From Pempheris klunzingeri (taxonomy: Eukaryota; Chordata; Actinopteri; Acropomatiformes; Pempheridae): a DNA stretch of 64,000 nt. Shown piece by piece: positions 20,869-31,963 of this stretch. The DNA is taken from positions 28,130,001 to 28,194,000 of the forward strand of contig NC_092016.1 of NCBI RefSeq assembly GCF_042242105.1, given 5' to 3'. Within the stretch, counting starts at the first letter, position 1; each line of letters begins with the position of its first letter. The position numbers and the translations under genes were made by a program. The notes under the pieces are model-generated. The model was not told where the DNA came from. It made no database searches and saw nothing but the letters and a program-made list of their open reading frames with translations.

Positions 20869-22084
20869 CCCTATATTCCCCTATTTAGCCCCTTCCCGCA
20901 CTCTGCGCCGCCACATCCACAAAAACAGTGGAGCAACACCAAAATTATGCAGTCTTGGGGTTTCTGTTGGTGTTCAAACCTAATTGGTTTTCACAAGAAG
21001 CTGCCCAGTATGAGCAGCAGGCTAGGCAGCGAGCTATCCTCACTACTCCACATCTGCCCACGAGACATTTTCTAACTTTTTCTTTGTTTACCTCTACTTT
21101 TTCGGATTCGCGCTGTCTGTTTTGTTTTTTCTATCCAAAATGCACTGCGCTCTACGTCACTTCCTCTCTTTGGTTCGCTGACATGCCAGCTAAAGCCCAT
21201 AAGCAATCTCATTGACTGGTTCCACTTCCCAAAAGTTTCTGTTGTTGGAGAAATGAAAAAGACTGAACAAACAAACGACATCAGAATGACCTGAGCCTGT
21301 CTGAAGGACACTTTGAGATTGTCTGCCATCTGTCTGAAGGGAAACTGGTCTGTGGAAATAGAAGTTCGCTTTTAATTCAAATATTTCTGAAAAGGAAGAC
21401 AGTTCATATAGGAGAAGCTAGAGGGGTTTAATTTTGAAATTCCACCATAGAATGTTATCAGTCTGTTGTGAAACAGGAGGGTTTACTTTCAATCAATCAA
21501 ACAATGTATATTTATAAATAACTATGTAATTACTTATTTATTTCTGACCCAGATCGACTGGAATGTTTTATTTAGAAATCAGTTCTCCGCCTTTACCGTA
21601 ATTTTGTGTGCTTACGCGCATCACAAAAACTCGTGGTTAGTTTGACCGTCTCAGACATGGAGGCTGGCCTTACTGCTGCCCCCCACCGCCACCACCCCCA
21701 ACCCGGGTGGATGACCGCTTTCACTTTGGGAGCCCGATGTGGCGCAGTAACGTCATGGTGAGCCGTTTGAACATTTAACAGGCCCACTTGACTTGTGTTT
21801 TATTGTATAGACATGTGTGTGACATGTACAGATATGTGTGTGATATGTACAGATATGTGTGTGATATGTACAGATAAACACAAGTTTGACCACACAATGA
21901 AATTCTTGCTTTGCCCTTTTGCATTCAATGCCACTTCAGGATTAGAATAAAACAGATAAAGATAGAAAGACATAGATAGATAAACGTAGATAGATAAACA
22001 GTAGCTGTATAGTAAACACAGACAGGATTGAATATAATCAACAAGAAAAACTATATATAAATTCAAGTAATATATACAGTTGAA
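20869..22084. other. Unassigned stretch with short tandem repeats
   Basis: The segment right after the LTR-like block (to about 21075) could be internal sequence of that element but has no recognisable motif. Further right are a 21-bp tandem repeat (21809-21871) and GATA-rich DNA (21955-22010). No gene seen. Confidence 0.4.
21809..21871. repeat. 21-bp tandem repeat, three copies
   Basis: Three consecutive copies of AGATATGTGTGTGATATGTA plus C, the first with two changes. Confidence 0.85.
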
Positions 22085-23100
22085 GTACTAATTGCACACA
22101 GAGTCGTTTGGCCCGCAGGTCCTGCTCCTGACACTCCTGGACCTCCTGCCCTCTGAGGAGTGTGTGCTGGGGGTGGTGGGGTAACGGACAGTCCTCTCAG
22201 CTGTTCTCCCCACTCTGCAGGCGTTAGCGGTCGGCTGCAGTGCTGTTCTCGTCACACGCACACTCACACACTGGTCAGGATGCTCTGCAGTGTAGAACGT
22301 CCTCTAAAACCTCCCCCAGACGTTCTTCAGTCCCCTCAGAAAGAACAGCAGCTGATGAGCTTCCTTCACCTGCTGGCTGATGCTGAGTGTCCAGGTGAGG
22401 GCGTCACTGATGTGGACTCCTAGAAACTTGAAACTTCAGACCCTCTCCACCTCAGACCTTCTGCTCCTCAGACCCTCTCCTCCTCAGACCCTCTCCACCT
22501 CAGACCCTCTGCTCCTCAGACCCTCTCCTCCTCAGACCCCTGGACCATCAGGGGTTGATGCAGCCTCCTCTCCCTCCTCATGTCCAGGATCATCTCCTTG
22601 ATCTTGTCCATGTTGAGGGTGAAGTTGTTGCTTTCACACCTCTCCACCAGACTGACTCCACTCATGTATGCCGCCCTGTCCTCCCCGGAGATCAGTCTAA
22701 TGACGGTCGTGTCGTCAGCAAACTTCAGGATAGTGTTGTCTTTGTGTGAGACGACAGTCATGTGTGAATAATGAGTCAAGTACTGGGATGAGAACACATC
22801 CTTGGGGGGTGCCAGTGTTCACTGTTAAGTCTTATAGCCAGTCACAGAGGGTGGAGTTGAACCCCAGGTGTAGCAGTTTGCTGGTCAGTTTGTGGGGGTT
22901 GACTGTATTTAAGTTATAAAATTAGAGTCTATGAACAGCATCCTGATGCAGGGCTCTTTATTTTCTAAGTGGGACAGGGCTATGTGCAACGCTGAAGATG
23001 TTGCACCCTCAGTGGATCTGTGGGTGCGGTAGGCATACTGCGGAGGGTCCTGTGTTACAGGTGTGGTGTTCTGAATGTGAGCCAGTGCCACCCTCTCAAA
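22085..23100 (-). pseudogene. CR1/Rex1-like LINE reverse transcriptase fragment
   Basis: Minus strand, in order: DPPQYAYRTHRSTEGATSSALH and CIRMLFID (first catalytic Asp block), a PHKLTSKLLHLG segment, NTILKFADDTTVIRLIS (FADD catalytic box), then NNFTLNMDKIKEMILDMRRERR and, after a minisatellite, FKFLGVHISDALTWTLSIS and ISQQVKEAHQLLFFLRGLK. This is a different family from the L2 copies (FADD, not YADD). Frame changes and stops are present; the 5' endonuclease part is absent. Confidence 0.75.
22437..22539. repeat. 16-bp minisatellite with a 48-bp higher-order period, inside the LINE
   Basis: Six full units of CAGACCCTCTCCACCT-type sequence plus a partial one. Unit endings cycle CCACCT, GCTCCT, CCTCCT twice, so units 1-3 and 4-6 form two 48-bp blocks with one visible difference. 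Confidence 0.9.
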
Positions 23101-23117
23101 GCACTTGATAATGACAT

Positions 23118-23866
23118 TGGGTTCAGGGGGCAGACACCCTCTCTACATTTAAGAGTAGACTAAAAACCTTCCTTTTTGACAAGGCATATAGTTAAGGGCT
23201 GGATCAGGCCTTAGACCAGCCCCTAGTTATGCTGCTATAGGCTCAGACTGCCGGGGGACTATGGTGCACTGGGCGCCTCTCTATTCTCTATCCTCCTCTT
23301 CCTCTCCATCATTATGTCTCATGTCCGCCTAATGTCTGCCACTAACTTGCTATCTTCTCCGGAGCCTTTCTGTGCTTTCTCATCTCTCAGGTCTGTAGAT
23401 CCTGGTCCTGGTCCTGCTGCTGTGGTTCTCTGCTTCATGAATCACTGCTGCGGATCGTCTGCCACTCGTCATGTTTTTCAATAATATCATACTGCTAATC
23501 TTTTAGTTACACTCCTGTCACTGCTAGTACGTTGGTTGCTGTTTGTGTTGTCTCTCTCTCTGTCTCTGTCCAACATCCACCCAACGCGGACCCCTACAGA
23601 AGCCGCCCACATTGAGCCTGGGTTTGTTGGAGGTTTCTTCCCATTAAAGGGGAGTTTTTCCTCGCCACTGTTGCTCAATATAATATCTGATGCTTGCTAA
23701 TGTGGGAATTCTTGAATCCTTAATTTTGAATTCCTGAATCGTTGGGTCGCTCTCTCTCATTAAAGAGTTTGTTCTAGACCTGCTCTTTATGTAAAGCGTC
23801 TTGAGATAACACTGTTGTAAATTGGCGCTATATAAATAAAGATTGAGTGATGACTGATTGATTGAG
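23118..23866 (+). mobile_element. L2-type LINE 3' end
   Basis: It begins with the coding end (ACACCCTCTCTACATTTAAG, reading TLSTFKSRLKTFLFDKAYS) and continues through the complete 3' UTR to GGCGCTATATAAATAAAGATTGAGTGATGACTGATTGATTGA, the family tail. Its first 450 bp match the minus-strand copy at 9772-10220 closely. It abuts the retrovirus fossil on its right side. Confidence 0.85.
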
Positions 23867-23871
23867 AGTAG

Positions 23872-26652
23872 AGCAGTGTTTGACAGTGACATTTGGCATT
23901 TCCAACAATGTTGTGTGATATCTCAACCAGTGCTGCGCTGACAAATGCAATGTCTTTTGTGCGTGCAGAATGTGAGCTGCATCATGTGGTACCATAAGTG
24001 TGAGCTCAGAATACCCTACTAGATCAATGGAGGCTGTCACTGCCTTCTCTGCGGCTGCTACAGCCCTGAGGCAGAAAGGCAGTCCTGTTGCTACTGGATC
24101 CAGTTTTGTAGAAAAATAAGCAAAATAATAGCAGGTCTGAGTTTACCTCCATGCTTTTGGCAGAGGACAGAAGTGACATATTCGCCTCTTTGGTCGACAT
24201 ACTGTACAAATGGCTTATTTGGATCCGGAATGCCTAGTGCGGGAGCATTCATGAGCACTCTTTAAATCTGAGGTCCATGTAATTTTGTCGTGAGCTGTCA
24301 ATTTCTTCCCATGGACCATGGCTGAGAGGGGTGCCTCTCGCTCTGAATAATTAGGAATCAACTGCCTGCAATATGACGTAATTCCCAGGAAGCTCATCAA
24401 TTGCTTCTTTGATGCTGGGCGAGGGACCTTCAGGATTGCTGCAATTTGTTTGGGAGAGAGAGATTTGCCCTCTGCTGTGATCACATGTCCCAGATATGTC
24501 ACTTTAGTTTGGACAAATTGCAATTAGGACAGACTAGCTTTGTGACTGATGTTAGCCAAAAACGTCAACAATGCAATTGTGTCCATCCTGCAGGCTTCCT
24601 CCGAGCTACTCGCAATTGATATGTCATCCACATAATGCAGGAGGGAGGAGCCTGATGGAAATTCGAAGTCTTGCAAATTTTGGGTCAGCTGCTGATGGAA
24701 ATATGTTAGACTTTCTGAGTATCCTTGAGCACATCTGGTCCAGGTGTAGCTACGTCCCTGAAAGGTGAATGCCAACTAATATTGACTTTCAGGGTGGACA
24801 GGCACAGAGAAGAATGCATTCGCCAAATCGACAACTGAGAAATGAGTTGTGTCTGGTGAGATGAGTGACAGAATAGTGTATGGGTTAGACACTTCAGGCG
24901 CTCATGGATGTACTGCAGCATTTACTGCTTGCAGATCTTGTACGAACGCCATTCTGTCGGTTGGCTCTCATCCCTGATTTTCTTAACAGGAAATATTGGA
25001 GTGCACACTGGTGGATCATTGCATGGAACAATTATGCCGGCTTTAAGTAGAGAATTAAACACTGGTATGATGCCATCTATGGCTTCTTGCTTCAACTGAT
25101 ATTGTTTCAGACAGGGTCCTTAGTCTAATTTTGGATGAATTACCAAAGGTGTCGCAGTTTTCATAAGTCCAACATCGTATTTATGTTTTGCCCAAAGGCA
25201 ATCCGGTACCTGTGTTAATTCAGCTGGCATGTCCTTTAAAGTCATGACTGTGTCCGCTGATGAACCACATGGTTTGTTTTCTAACAGTTCTACTGTTCTT
25301 TTAACATGCACTGTAGATGCAATTGCTGTGCAGTGTACATCACCAGTTTTGCTTGTGTTCTGTCCTTGGAGCCTCCGTCTCGTGGAAGTCCGAATGTGCG
25401 CTCTTGTTTCAGAGCCACAGACCCAGATCCTGCCATTTCCGCGATGCAGGCTTTTCCATCAAAATGTGTGGAACCTCTGTCTGAAAAACTCTTGTGGAGG
25501 GAAATGCTTTCCGAAAAATTTGTCTCTCCTTTCACTGACGTGCTGTGCAGTGCAGTGTCTGTGGTGTCATGTGATTGTCTGTGCTGTGTGTGTGAGCCAG
25601 ACGTCAGCTCTTCAGGAGTGTGTGTGAGTCCAGCAGCAGCTGCCATTCATAGACATAGAGTAAATCCTGTGGGTGATATTTAACCATTTGTGTCATCATA
25701 TTGGAATAGAAAGGATAATCCGGATCGATTCGTTTTAGAACCTTAACCTCTTTCAGTGTGAAATGGAGAACTATGCCAAAACGACACAGATCCCCGCAGA
25801 ATGGGGATTGAATAGCTTTCCCAAAGTCTCTGCCCACTAGCTCCGACAGTAAAACAAGTTCTGCCACTGAGTCCTGGAACAGTGGGCAGAGCTGCTGTGG
25901 TTAAAAGAGATGTAGTAGCGCCAGAATCCACCAAATATTTCACAAAGTGTCCATTGACAGACAAAGTTAATGTTGGAAATTTCTTGTATCCGTCTTCTTG
26001 ATACATGCCATAGATAAAAATGTCCTCTTTTGGAATTGGTTAGTCTATTCTTTTTGGGCGATTCTGGCACTATGTCACTGCTGCGGTTTGTTGGATGTTC
26101 TGTATGCATGCATCTGCATCCCTATTTTGTGTTTGAGTGTGTGTGTGTGTTACCTCATCCTCCTGCTTCGTCCTGGGTGGCTCCCATTCCTCTGGGATCC
26201 GTCCATCGCCACCATGTCAATCCGAGGCAGTTTCCTTCACTTTGGATTGGGGCACTCTTTCACCCAATGTCCTTTTTCCCCACAGTTGAAGCATTCTACG
26301 TCTCTGGACAACGCTGCGATGCTGTCTCTATAGGCCTTTCATTGTGCTCCCAGTCAGGGTTCTTAATGTGCAGAGGTCTCCTCTGATTTTATAGAACTTG
26401 GTCCCAAAGTTATTCTGTAGCACTCTTTGTACTTCTCTCATGGTTGGTCTGTAATCTCTGCAAAGATGCTCGAATTCTGTTGCCACCTCCACGATCGGGT
26501 ATGTCGGCAATCCACTGAAAGAGTCAGAAGTGTCAGTGAGTTGACCGAAACATCTGCTTAGTGTGTGAGTGAATAGATCCATACCCTTCAAAAAATGGAT
26601 TTTGTATGTCTCAGTCAAAATTGCCAGATGCTGTTGACATAGCATTGAAACG
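23872..26652 (-). mobile_element. Endogenous retrovirus fossil (gag-pro-pol part)
   Basis: Minus strand, in order from the right. A gag-like segment carries HLAILTETYKIHFLKGMDLF. A nucleocapsid CCHC knuckle C-F-N-C-G-E-K-G-H-W-V-K-E-C lies near 26253-26297. A protease with YLVDSGATTSLL lies within 25743-26006. The pol entry has LWAKHKYDVGL, then reverse transcriptase with FTFQGRSYTWTRCAQG and the LHYVDDISIA box, and the thumb with YLGHVITAEGK and MSFLGITSYCRQLI. Part of the RNase H/connection region runs to about 23872. Integrase, envelope and LTRs were not found. The YVDD box and gene order suggest a gamma/epsilon-like class. It has many breaks and is old. Confidence 0.8.
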
Positions 26653-26702
26653 TTGAGTAATGAACCCCTTGCAGGCTGTCGTGGTAGGTGAGCGTCACGT
26701 CA

Positions 26703-26773
26703 GCATTGGTGGTTCAGTGGTAGAATTCTCGCCTGCCACGCGGGAGACCCGGGTCCGATTCCCGGCCAATGCA
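26703..26773 (+). tRNA. tRNA-Gly(GCC)-like copy 1, array edge
   Basis: 71 bases folding as a cloverleaf: acceptor stem GCATTGG/CCAATGC with discriminator A, D-arm with A box TGGTTCAGTGG, anticodon stem CTCGC/GCGGG with loop CTGCCAC (anticodon GCC, U33 present), and T-stem CCGGG/CCCGG. It would read glycine GGC and GGU codons. The T-loop is TCCGATT where tRNAs have TTCGANT: base 55 (26755) is C, not T. That removes the pseudouridine site that pairs with G18 and alters the B box. The first TTTT downstream is at 26890, 117 bases past the end. No intron and no encoded CCA. All later copies share C55 and the missing near terminator. Flank haplotype T C A T C A, with several private changes. Confidence 0.85.
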
Positions 26774-27210
26774 ATGTTTCTCTTAAGACACCTGCACGGT
26801 TTGAAAAGGAAAACCTTCAGCTACTGTTGGCATTCCACAATGCCGCTTTCAGACGGGTAGAAATCTTCCTGACACCTTCCTCCAACATCTTTTGGACGAG
26901 GACAATAAATCAAACACTATGATGACATGACCAGAACGTTGTCAACATGAGAGCAGAAGTTTGACGTCATTATTCACTTTGGGATAACAAGTCGTGGAAA
27001 CTTTTTTCCGGAAGGCCTCTCGTCATTTGAAGCAGCAATTGCAGAACTAGCAATGCGTAATGCTAATGGGCCTCGCACTCATGATCTTGAGGCCAGTTTT
27101 TCTGCATCTCTCCCCTTGCAGTGCCGCTGAAAAACCCATATGTCAATAAATGAAAGCTGCATCTTTGTAGCAAGTAGCAAAGTTAAGTGAAGTATTAAGA
27201 GAACTCACAT

Positions 27211-27409
27211 CAAGTGTCAAGAATGAGCTTAATTGACAGAGAGCAGGTCAAAATACACGTTTACTATCAGGACACAAACTCATCAGTAGACCTTGATCCA
27301 AAATGCATCAACGTCTACGATTTTACATTCTTATTCAAAACCAGCAGAACTGTGTATCTGAAAGCTTGTCTTGAGATAATTCACCTCAAGTGTGAAGAAT
27401 GCGCTTAAT
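27211..27409 (+). repeat. Imperfect direct repeat pair within the unit (first of the series)
   Basis: CAAGTGTCAAGAATGAGCTT (27211-27230) recurs as CAAGTGTGAAGAATGCGCTT (27387-27406), 176 bp apart, with two differences; similarity extends a few bases on each side. The meaning is not known. Confidence 0.8.
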
Positions 27410-27448
27410 CCAATGAGAGGAGTTCGAAATGCAAACATTTCACCATGA

Positions 27449-27490
27449 GCACTATGAGGTCCAATTAAGCACTACGAGGTCCAGAAACGC
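27449..27490 (+). repeat. 20-bp tandem repeat within the unit (first of the series)
   Basis: GCACTATGAGGTCCAATTAA is followed by GCACTACGAGGTCCAGAAAC and then a partial third GCACT. Present in every array unit seen. Confidence 0.85.
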
Positions 27491-27511
27491 ACTCAGCGGG
27501 TTTCCGTCAGG

Positions 27512-27562
27512 ATCTGGAGATGTCGCTCGACACTGCACCTATGGCATTCTTTATCTCCAGAT
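27512..27562. repeat. Perfect 10-bp inverted repeat at the unit junction (first of the series)
   Basis: ATCTGGAGAT (27512-27521) and ATCTCCAGAT (27553-27562) with a 31-base spacer. The right arm ends exactly where the retrovirus-derived start of the next unit begins. It recurs every 1038 bp. Confidence 0.9.
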
Positions 27563-27740
27563 GTGTCAGTGAGTTGACCAAAACATCTGCTTAGTGTTCT
27601 TGGAGAGTGAATAGATCCATACCCTTCAAAAAATGGATTTTGTATGTCTCAGTCAAAATTGCCAGATGCTGTTGACATAGCATTGAAACGTTGAGTAATG
27701 AACCCCTTGCAGGCTGTCGTGGTAGGTGAGCGTCACATCG

Positions 27741-27811
27741 GCATTGGTGGTTCAGTGGTAGAATTCTCGCCTGCCACGCGGGAGACCCGGGTCCGATTCC
27801 CGGCCAATGCA
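27741..27811 (+). tRNA. tRNA-Gly(GCC)-like copy 2
   Basis: Same 71-base sequence as copy 1, including C55. Flank haplotype T C A T C A. Confidence 0.85.
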
Positions 27812-28778
27812 ATGTTTCTCTTAAGACACCTGCCCGGTTTGAAAAGGGAAACCTTCAGCTACTGTTGGCATTCCACAATGCCGCTTTCAGACGGGTAGAA
27901 ATCTTCCTGACACCTTCCTCCAACATCTTTTGGACGAGGACAATAAATCAAACACTATGATGACATGACCAGAATGTTGTCAACATGAGAGCAGAAGTTT
28001 GACGTCATTATTCACTTTGGGATAACAAGTCGTGGAAACTTTTTTCCGGAAGGCCTCTCGTCATTTGAAGCAGCAATTGCAGAACTAGCAATGCGTAATG
28101 CTAATGGGCCTCGCACTCATGATCTTGAGGCCAGTTTTTCTGCATCTCTCCCCTTGCAGTGCCGCTGAAAAACCCATATGTCAATAAATGAAAGCTGCAT
28201 CTTTGTAGCAAGTAGCAAAGTTAAGTGAAGTATTAAGAGAACTCACATCAAGTGTCAAGAATGAGCTTAATTGACAGAGAGCAGGTCAAAATACACGTTT
28301 ACTATCAGGACACAAACTCATCAGTAGACCTTGATCCAAAATGCATCAACGTCTACGATTTTACATTCTTATTCAAAACCAGCAGAACTGTGTATCTGAA
28401 AGCTTGTCTTGAGATAATTCACCTCAAGTGTGAAGAATGCGCTTAATCCAATGAGAGGAGTTCGAAATGCAAACATTTCACCATGAGCACTATGAGGTCC
28501 AATTAAGCACTACGAGGTCCAGAAACGCACTCAGCGGGTTTCCGTCAGGATCTGGAGATGTCGCTCGACACTGCACCTATGGCATTCTTTATCTCCAGAT
28601 GTGTCAGTGAGTTGACCAAAACATCTGCTTAGTGTTCTTGGAGAGTGAATAGATCCATACCCTTCAAAAAATGGATTTTGTATGTCTCAGTCAAAATTGC
28701 CAGATGCTGTTGACATAGCATTGAAACGTTGAGTAATGAACCCCTTGCAGGCTGTCGTGGTAGGTGAGCGTCACATCG

Positions 28779-28849
28779 GCATTGGTGGTTCAGTGGTAGA
28801 ATTCTCGCCTGCCACGCGGGAGACCCGGGTCCGATTCCCGGCCAATGCA
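28779..28849 (+). tRNA. tRNA-Gly(GCC)-like copy 3
   Basis: Consensus copy with C55. Flank haplotype T C A T C A; downstream it has AATGAATC in place of AATAAATC, shared with copies 6, 23, 29 and 35. Confidence 0.85.
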
Positions 28850-29816
28850 ATGTTTCTCTTAAGACACCTGCCCGGTTTGAAAAGGGAAACCTTCAGCTAC
28901 TGTTGGCATTCCACAATGCCGCTTTCAGATGGGTAGAAATCTTCCTGACACCTTCCTCCAACATCTTTTGGACGAGGACAATGAATCAAACACTATGATG
29001 ACATGACCAGAACGTTGTCAACATGAGAGCAGAAGTTTGACGTCATTATTCACTTTGGGATAACAAGTCGTGGAAACTTTTTTCCGGAAGGCCTCTCGTC
29101 ATTTGAAGCAGCAATTGCAGAACTAGCAATGCGTAATGCTAATGGGCCTCGCACTCATGATCTTGAGGCCAGTTTTTCTGCATCTCTCCCCTTGCAGTGC
29201 CGCTGAAAAACCCATATGTCAATAAATGAAAGCTGCATCTTTGTAGCAAGTAGCAAAGTTAAGTGAAGTATTAAGAGAACTCACATCAAGTGTCAAGAAT
29301 GAGCTTAATTGACAGAGAGCAGGTCAAAATACACGTTTACTATCAGGACACAAACTCATCAGTAGACCTTGATCCAAAATGCATCAACGTCTACGATTTT
29401 ACATTCTTATTCAAAACCAGCAGAACTGTGTATCTGAAAGCTTGTCTTGAGATAATTCACCTCAAGTGTGAAGAATGCGCTTAATCCAATGAGAGGAGTT
29501 CGAAATGCAAACATTTCACCATGAGCACTATGAGGTCCAATTAAGCACTACGAGGTCCAGAAACGCACTCAGCGGGTTTCCGTCAGGATCTGGAGATGTC
29601 GCTCGACACTGCACCTATGGCATTCTTTATCTCCAGATGTGTCAGTGAGTTGACCAAAACATCTGCTTAGTGTTCTTGGAGAGTGAATAGATCCATACCC
29701 TTCAAAAAATGGATTTTGTATGTCTCAGTCAAAATTGCCAGATGCTGTTGACATAGCATTGAAACGTTGAGTAATGAACCCCTTGCAGGCTGTCGTGGTA
29801 GGTGAGCGTCACATCG

Positions 29817-29887
29817 GCATTGGTGGTTCAGTGGTAGAATTCTCGCCTGCCACGCGGGAGACCCGGGTCCGATTCCCGGCCAATGCA
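29817..29887 (+). tRNA. tRNA-Gly(GCC)-like copy 4
   Basis: Consensus copy with C55. Flank haplotype T C A T A A. Confidence 0.85.
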
Positions 29888-30854
29888 ATGTTTCTCTTAA
29901 GACACCTGCCCGGTTTGAAAAGGGAAACCTTCAGCTACTGTTGGCATTCCACAATGCCGCTTTCAGACGGGTAGAAATCTTCCTGACACCTTCCTCCAAC
30001 ATCTTTTGGACGAGGACAATAAATCAAACACTATGATGACATGACCAGAACGTTGTCAACATGAGAGCAGAAGTTTGACGTCATTATTCACTTTGGGATA
30101 ACAAGTCGTGGAAACTTTTTTCCGGAAGGCCTCTCGTCATTTGAAGCAGCAATTGCAGAACTAGCAATGCGTAATGCTAATGGGCCTCGCACTCATGATC
30201 TTGAGGCCAGTTTTTCTGCATCTCTCCCCTTGCAGTGCCGCTGAAAAACCCATATGTCAATAAATGAAAGCTGCATCTTTGTAGCAAGTAGCAAAGTTAA
30301 GTGAAGTATTAAGAGAACTCACATCAAGTGTCAAGAATGAGCTTAATTGACAGAGAGAAGGTCAAAATACACGTTTACTATCAGGACACAAACTCATCAG
30401 TAGACCTTGATCCAAAATGCATCAACGTCTACGATTTTACATTCTTATTCAAAACCAGCAGAACTGTGTATCTGAAAGCTTGTCTTGAGATAATTCACCT
30501 CAAGTGTGAAGAATGCGCTTAATCCAATGAGAGGAGTTCGAAATGCAAACATTTCACCATGAGCACTATGAGGTCCAATTAAGCACTACGAGGTCCAGAA
30601 ACGCACTCAGCGGGTTTCCGTCAGGATCTGGAGATGTCGCTCGACACTGCACCTATGGCATTCTTTATCTCCAGATGTGTCAGTGAGTTGACCAAAACAT
30701 CTGCTTAGTGTTCTTGGAGAGTGAATAGATCCATACCCTTCAAAAAATGGATTTTGTATGTCTCAGTCAAAATTGCCAGATGCTGTTGACATAGCACTGA
30801 AACGTTGAGTAATGAACCCCTTGCAGGCTGTCGTGGTAGGTGAGCGTCACATCG

Positions 30855-30925
30855 GCATTGGTGGTTCAGTGGTAGAATTCTCGCCTGCCACGCGGGAGAC
30901 CCGGGTCCGATTCCCGGCCAATGCA
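30855..30925 (+). tRNA. tRNA-Gly(GCC)-like copy 5
   Basis: Consensus copy with C55. Flank haplotype C C A T A A. Confidence 0.85.
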
Positions 30926-31892
30926 ATGTTTCTCTTAAGACACCTGCCCGGTTTGAAAAGGGAAACCTTCAGCTACTGTTGGCATTCCACAATGCCGCTT
31001 TCAGACGGGTAGAAATCTTCCTGACACCTTCCTCCAACATCTTTTGGACGAGGACAATAAATCAAACACTATGATGACATGACCAGAACGTTGTCAACAT
31101 GAGAGCAGAAGTTTGACGTCATTATTCACTTTGGGATAACAAGTCGTGGAAACTTTTTTCCGGAAGGCCTCTCGTCATTTGAAGCAGCAATTGCAGAACT
31201 AGCAATGCGTAATGCTAATGGGCCTCGCACTCATGATCTTGAGGCCAGTTTTTCTGCATCTCTCCCCTTGCAGTGCCGCTGAAAAACCCATATGTCAATA
31301 AATGAAAGCTGCATCTTTGTAGCAAGTAGCAAAGTTAAGTGAAGTATTAAGAGAACTCACATCAAGTGTCAAGAATGAGCTTAATTGACAGAGAGAAGGT
31401 CAAAATACACGTTTACTATCAGGACACAAACTCATCAGTAGACCTTGATCCAAAATGCATCAACGTCTACGATTTTACATTCTTATTCAAAACCAGCAGA
31501 ACTGTGTATCTGAAAGCTTGTCTTGAGATAATTCACCTCAAGTGTGAAGAATGCGCTTAATCCAATGAGAGGAGTTCGAAATGCAAACATTTCACCATGA
31601 GCACTATGAGGTCCAATTAAGCACTACGAGGTCCAGAAACGCACTCAGCGGGTTTCCGTCAGGATCTGGAGATGTCGCTCGACACTGCACCTATGGCATT
31701 CTTTATCTCCAGATGTGTCAGTGAGTTGACCAAAACATCTGCTTAGTGTTCTTGGAGAGTGAATAGATCCATACCCTTCAAAAAATGGATTTTGTATGTC
31801 TCAGTCAAAATTGCCAGATGCTGTTGACATAGCATTGAAACGTTGAGTAATGAACCCCTTGCAGGCTGTCGTGGTAGGTGAGCGTCACATCG

Positions 31893-31963
31893 GCATTGGT
31901 GGTTCAGTGGTAGAATTCTCGCCTGCCACGCGGGAGACCCGGGTCCGATTCCCGGCCAATGCA
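31893..31963 (+). tRNA. tRNA-Gly(GCC)-like copy 6
   Basis: Consensus copy with C55. Flank haplotype T C G T C A; AATGAATC downstream. Confidence 0.85.

Noticed and set aside
27211-27409. TCAAGTG (NK-2 homeodomain-like) sites in the unit's direct repeats as a regulatory array
   Set aside because: A seven-base motif is too short to support binding by itself; kept only as a repeat pair.
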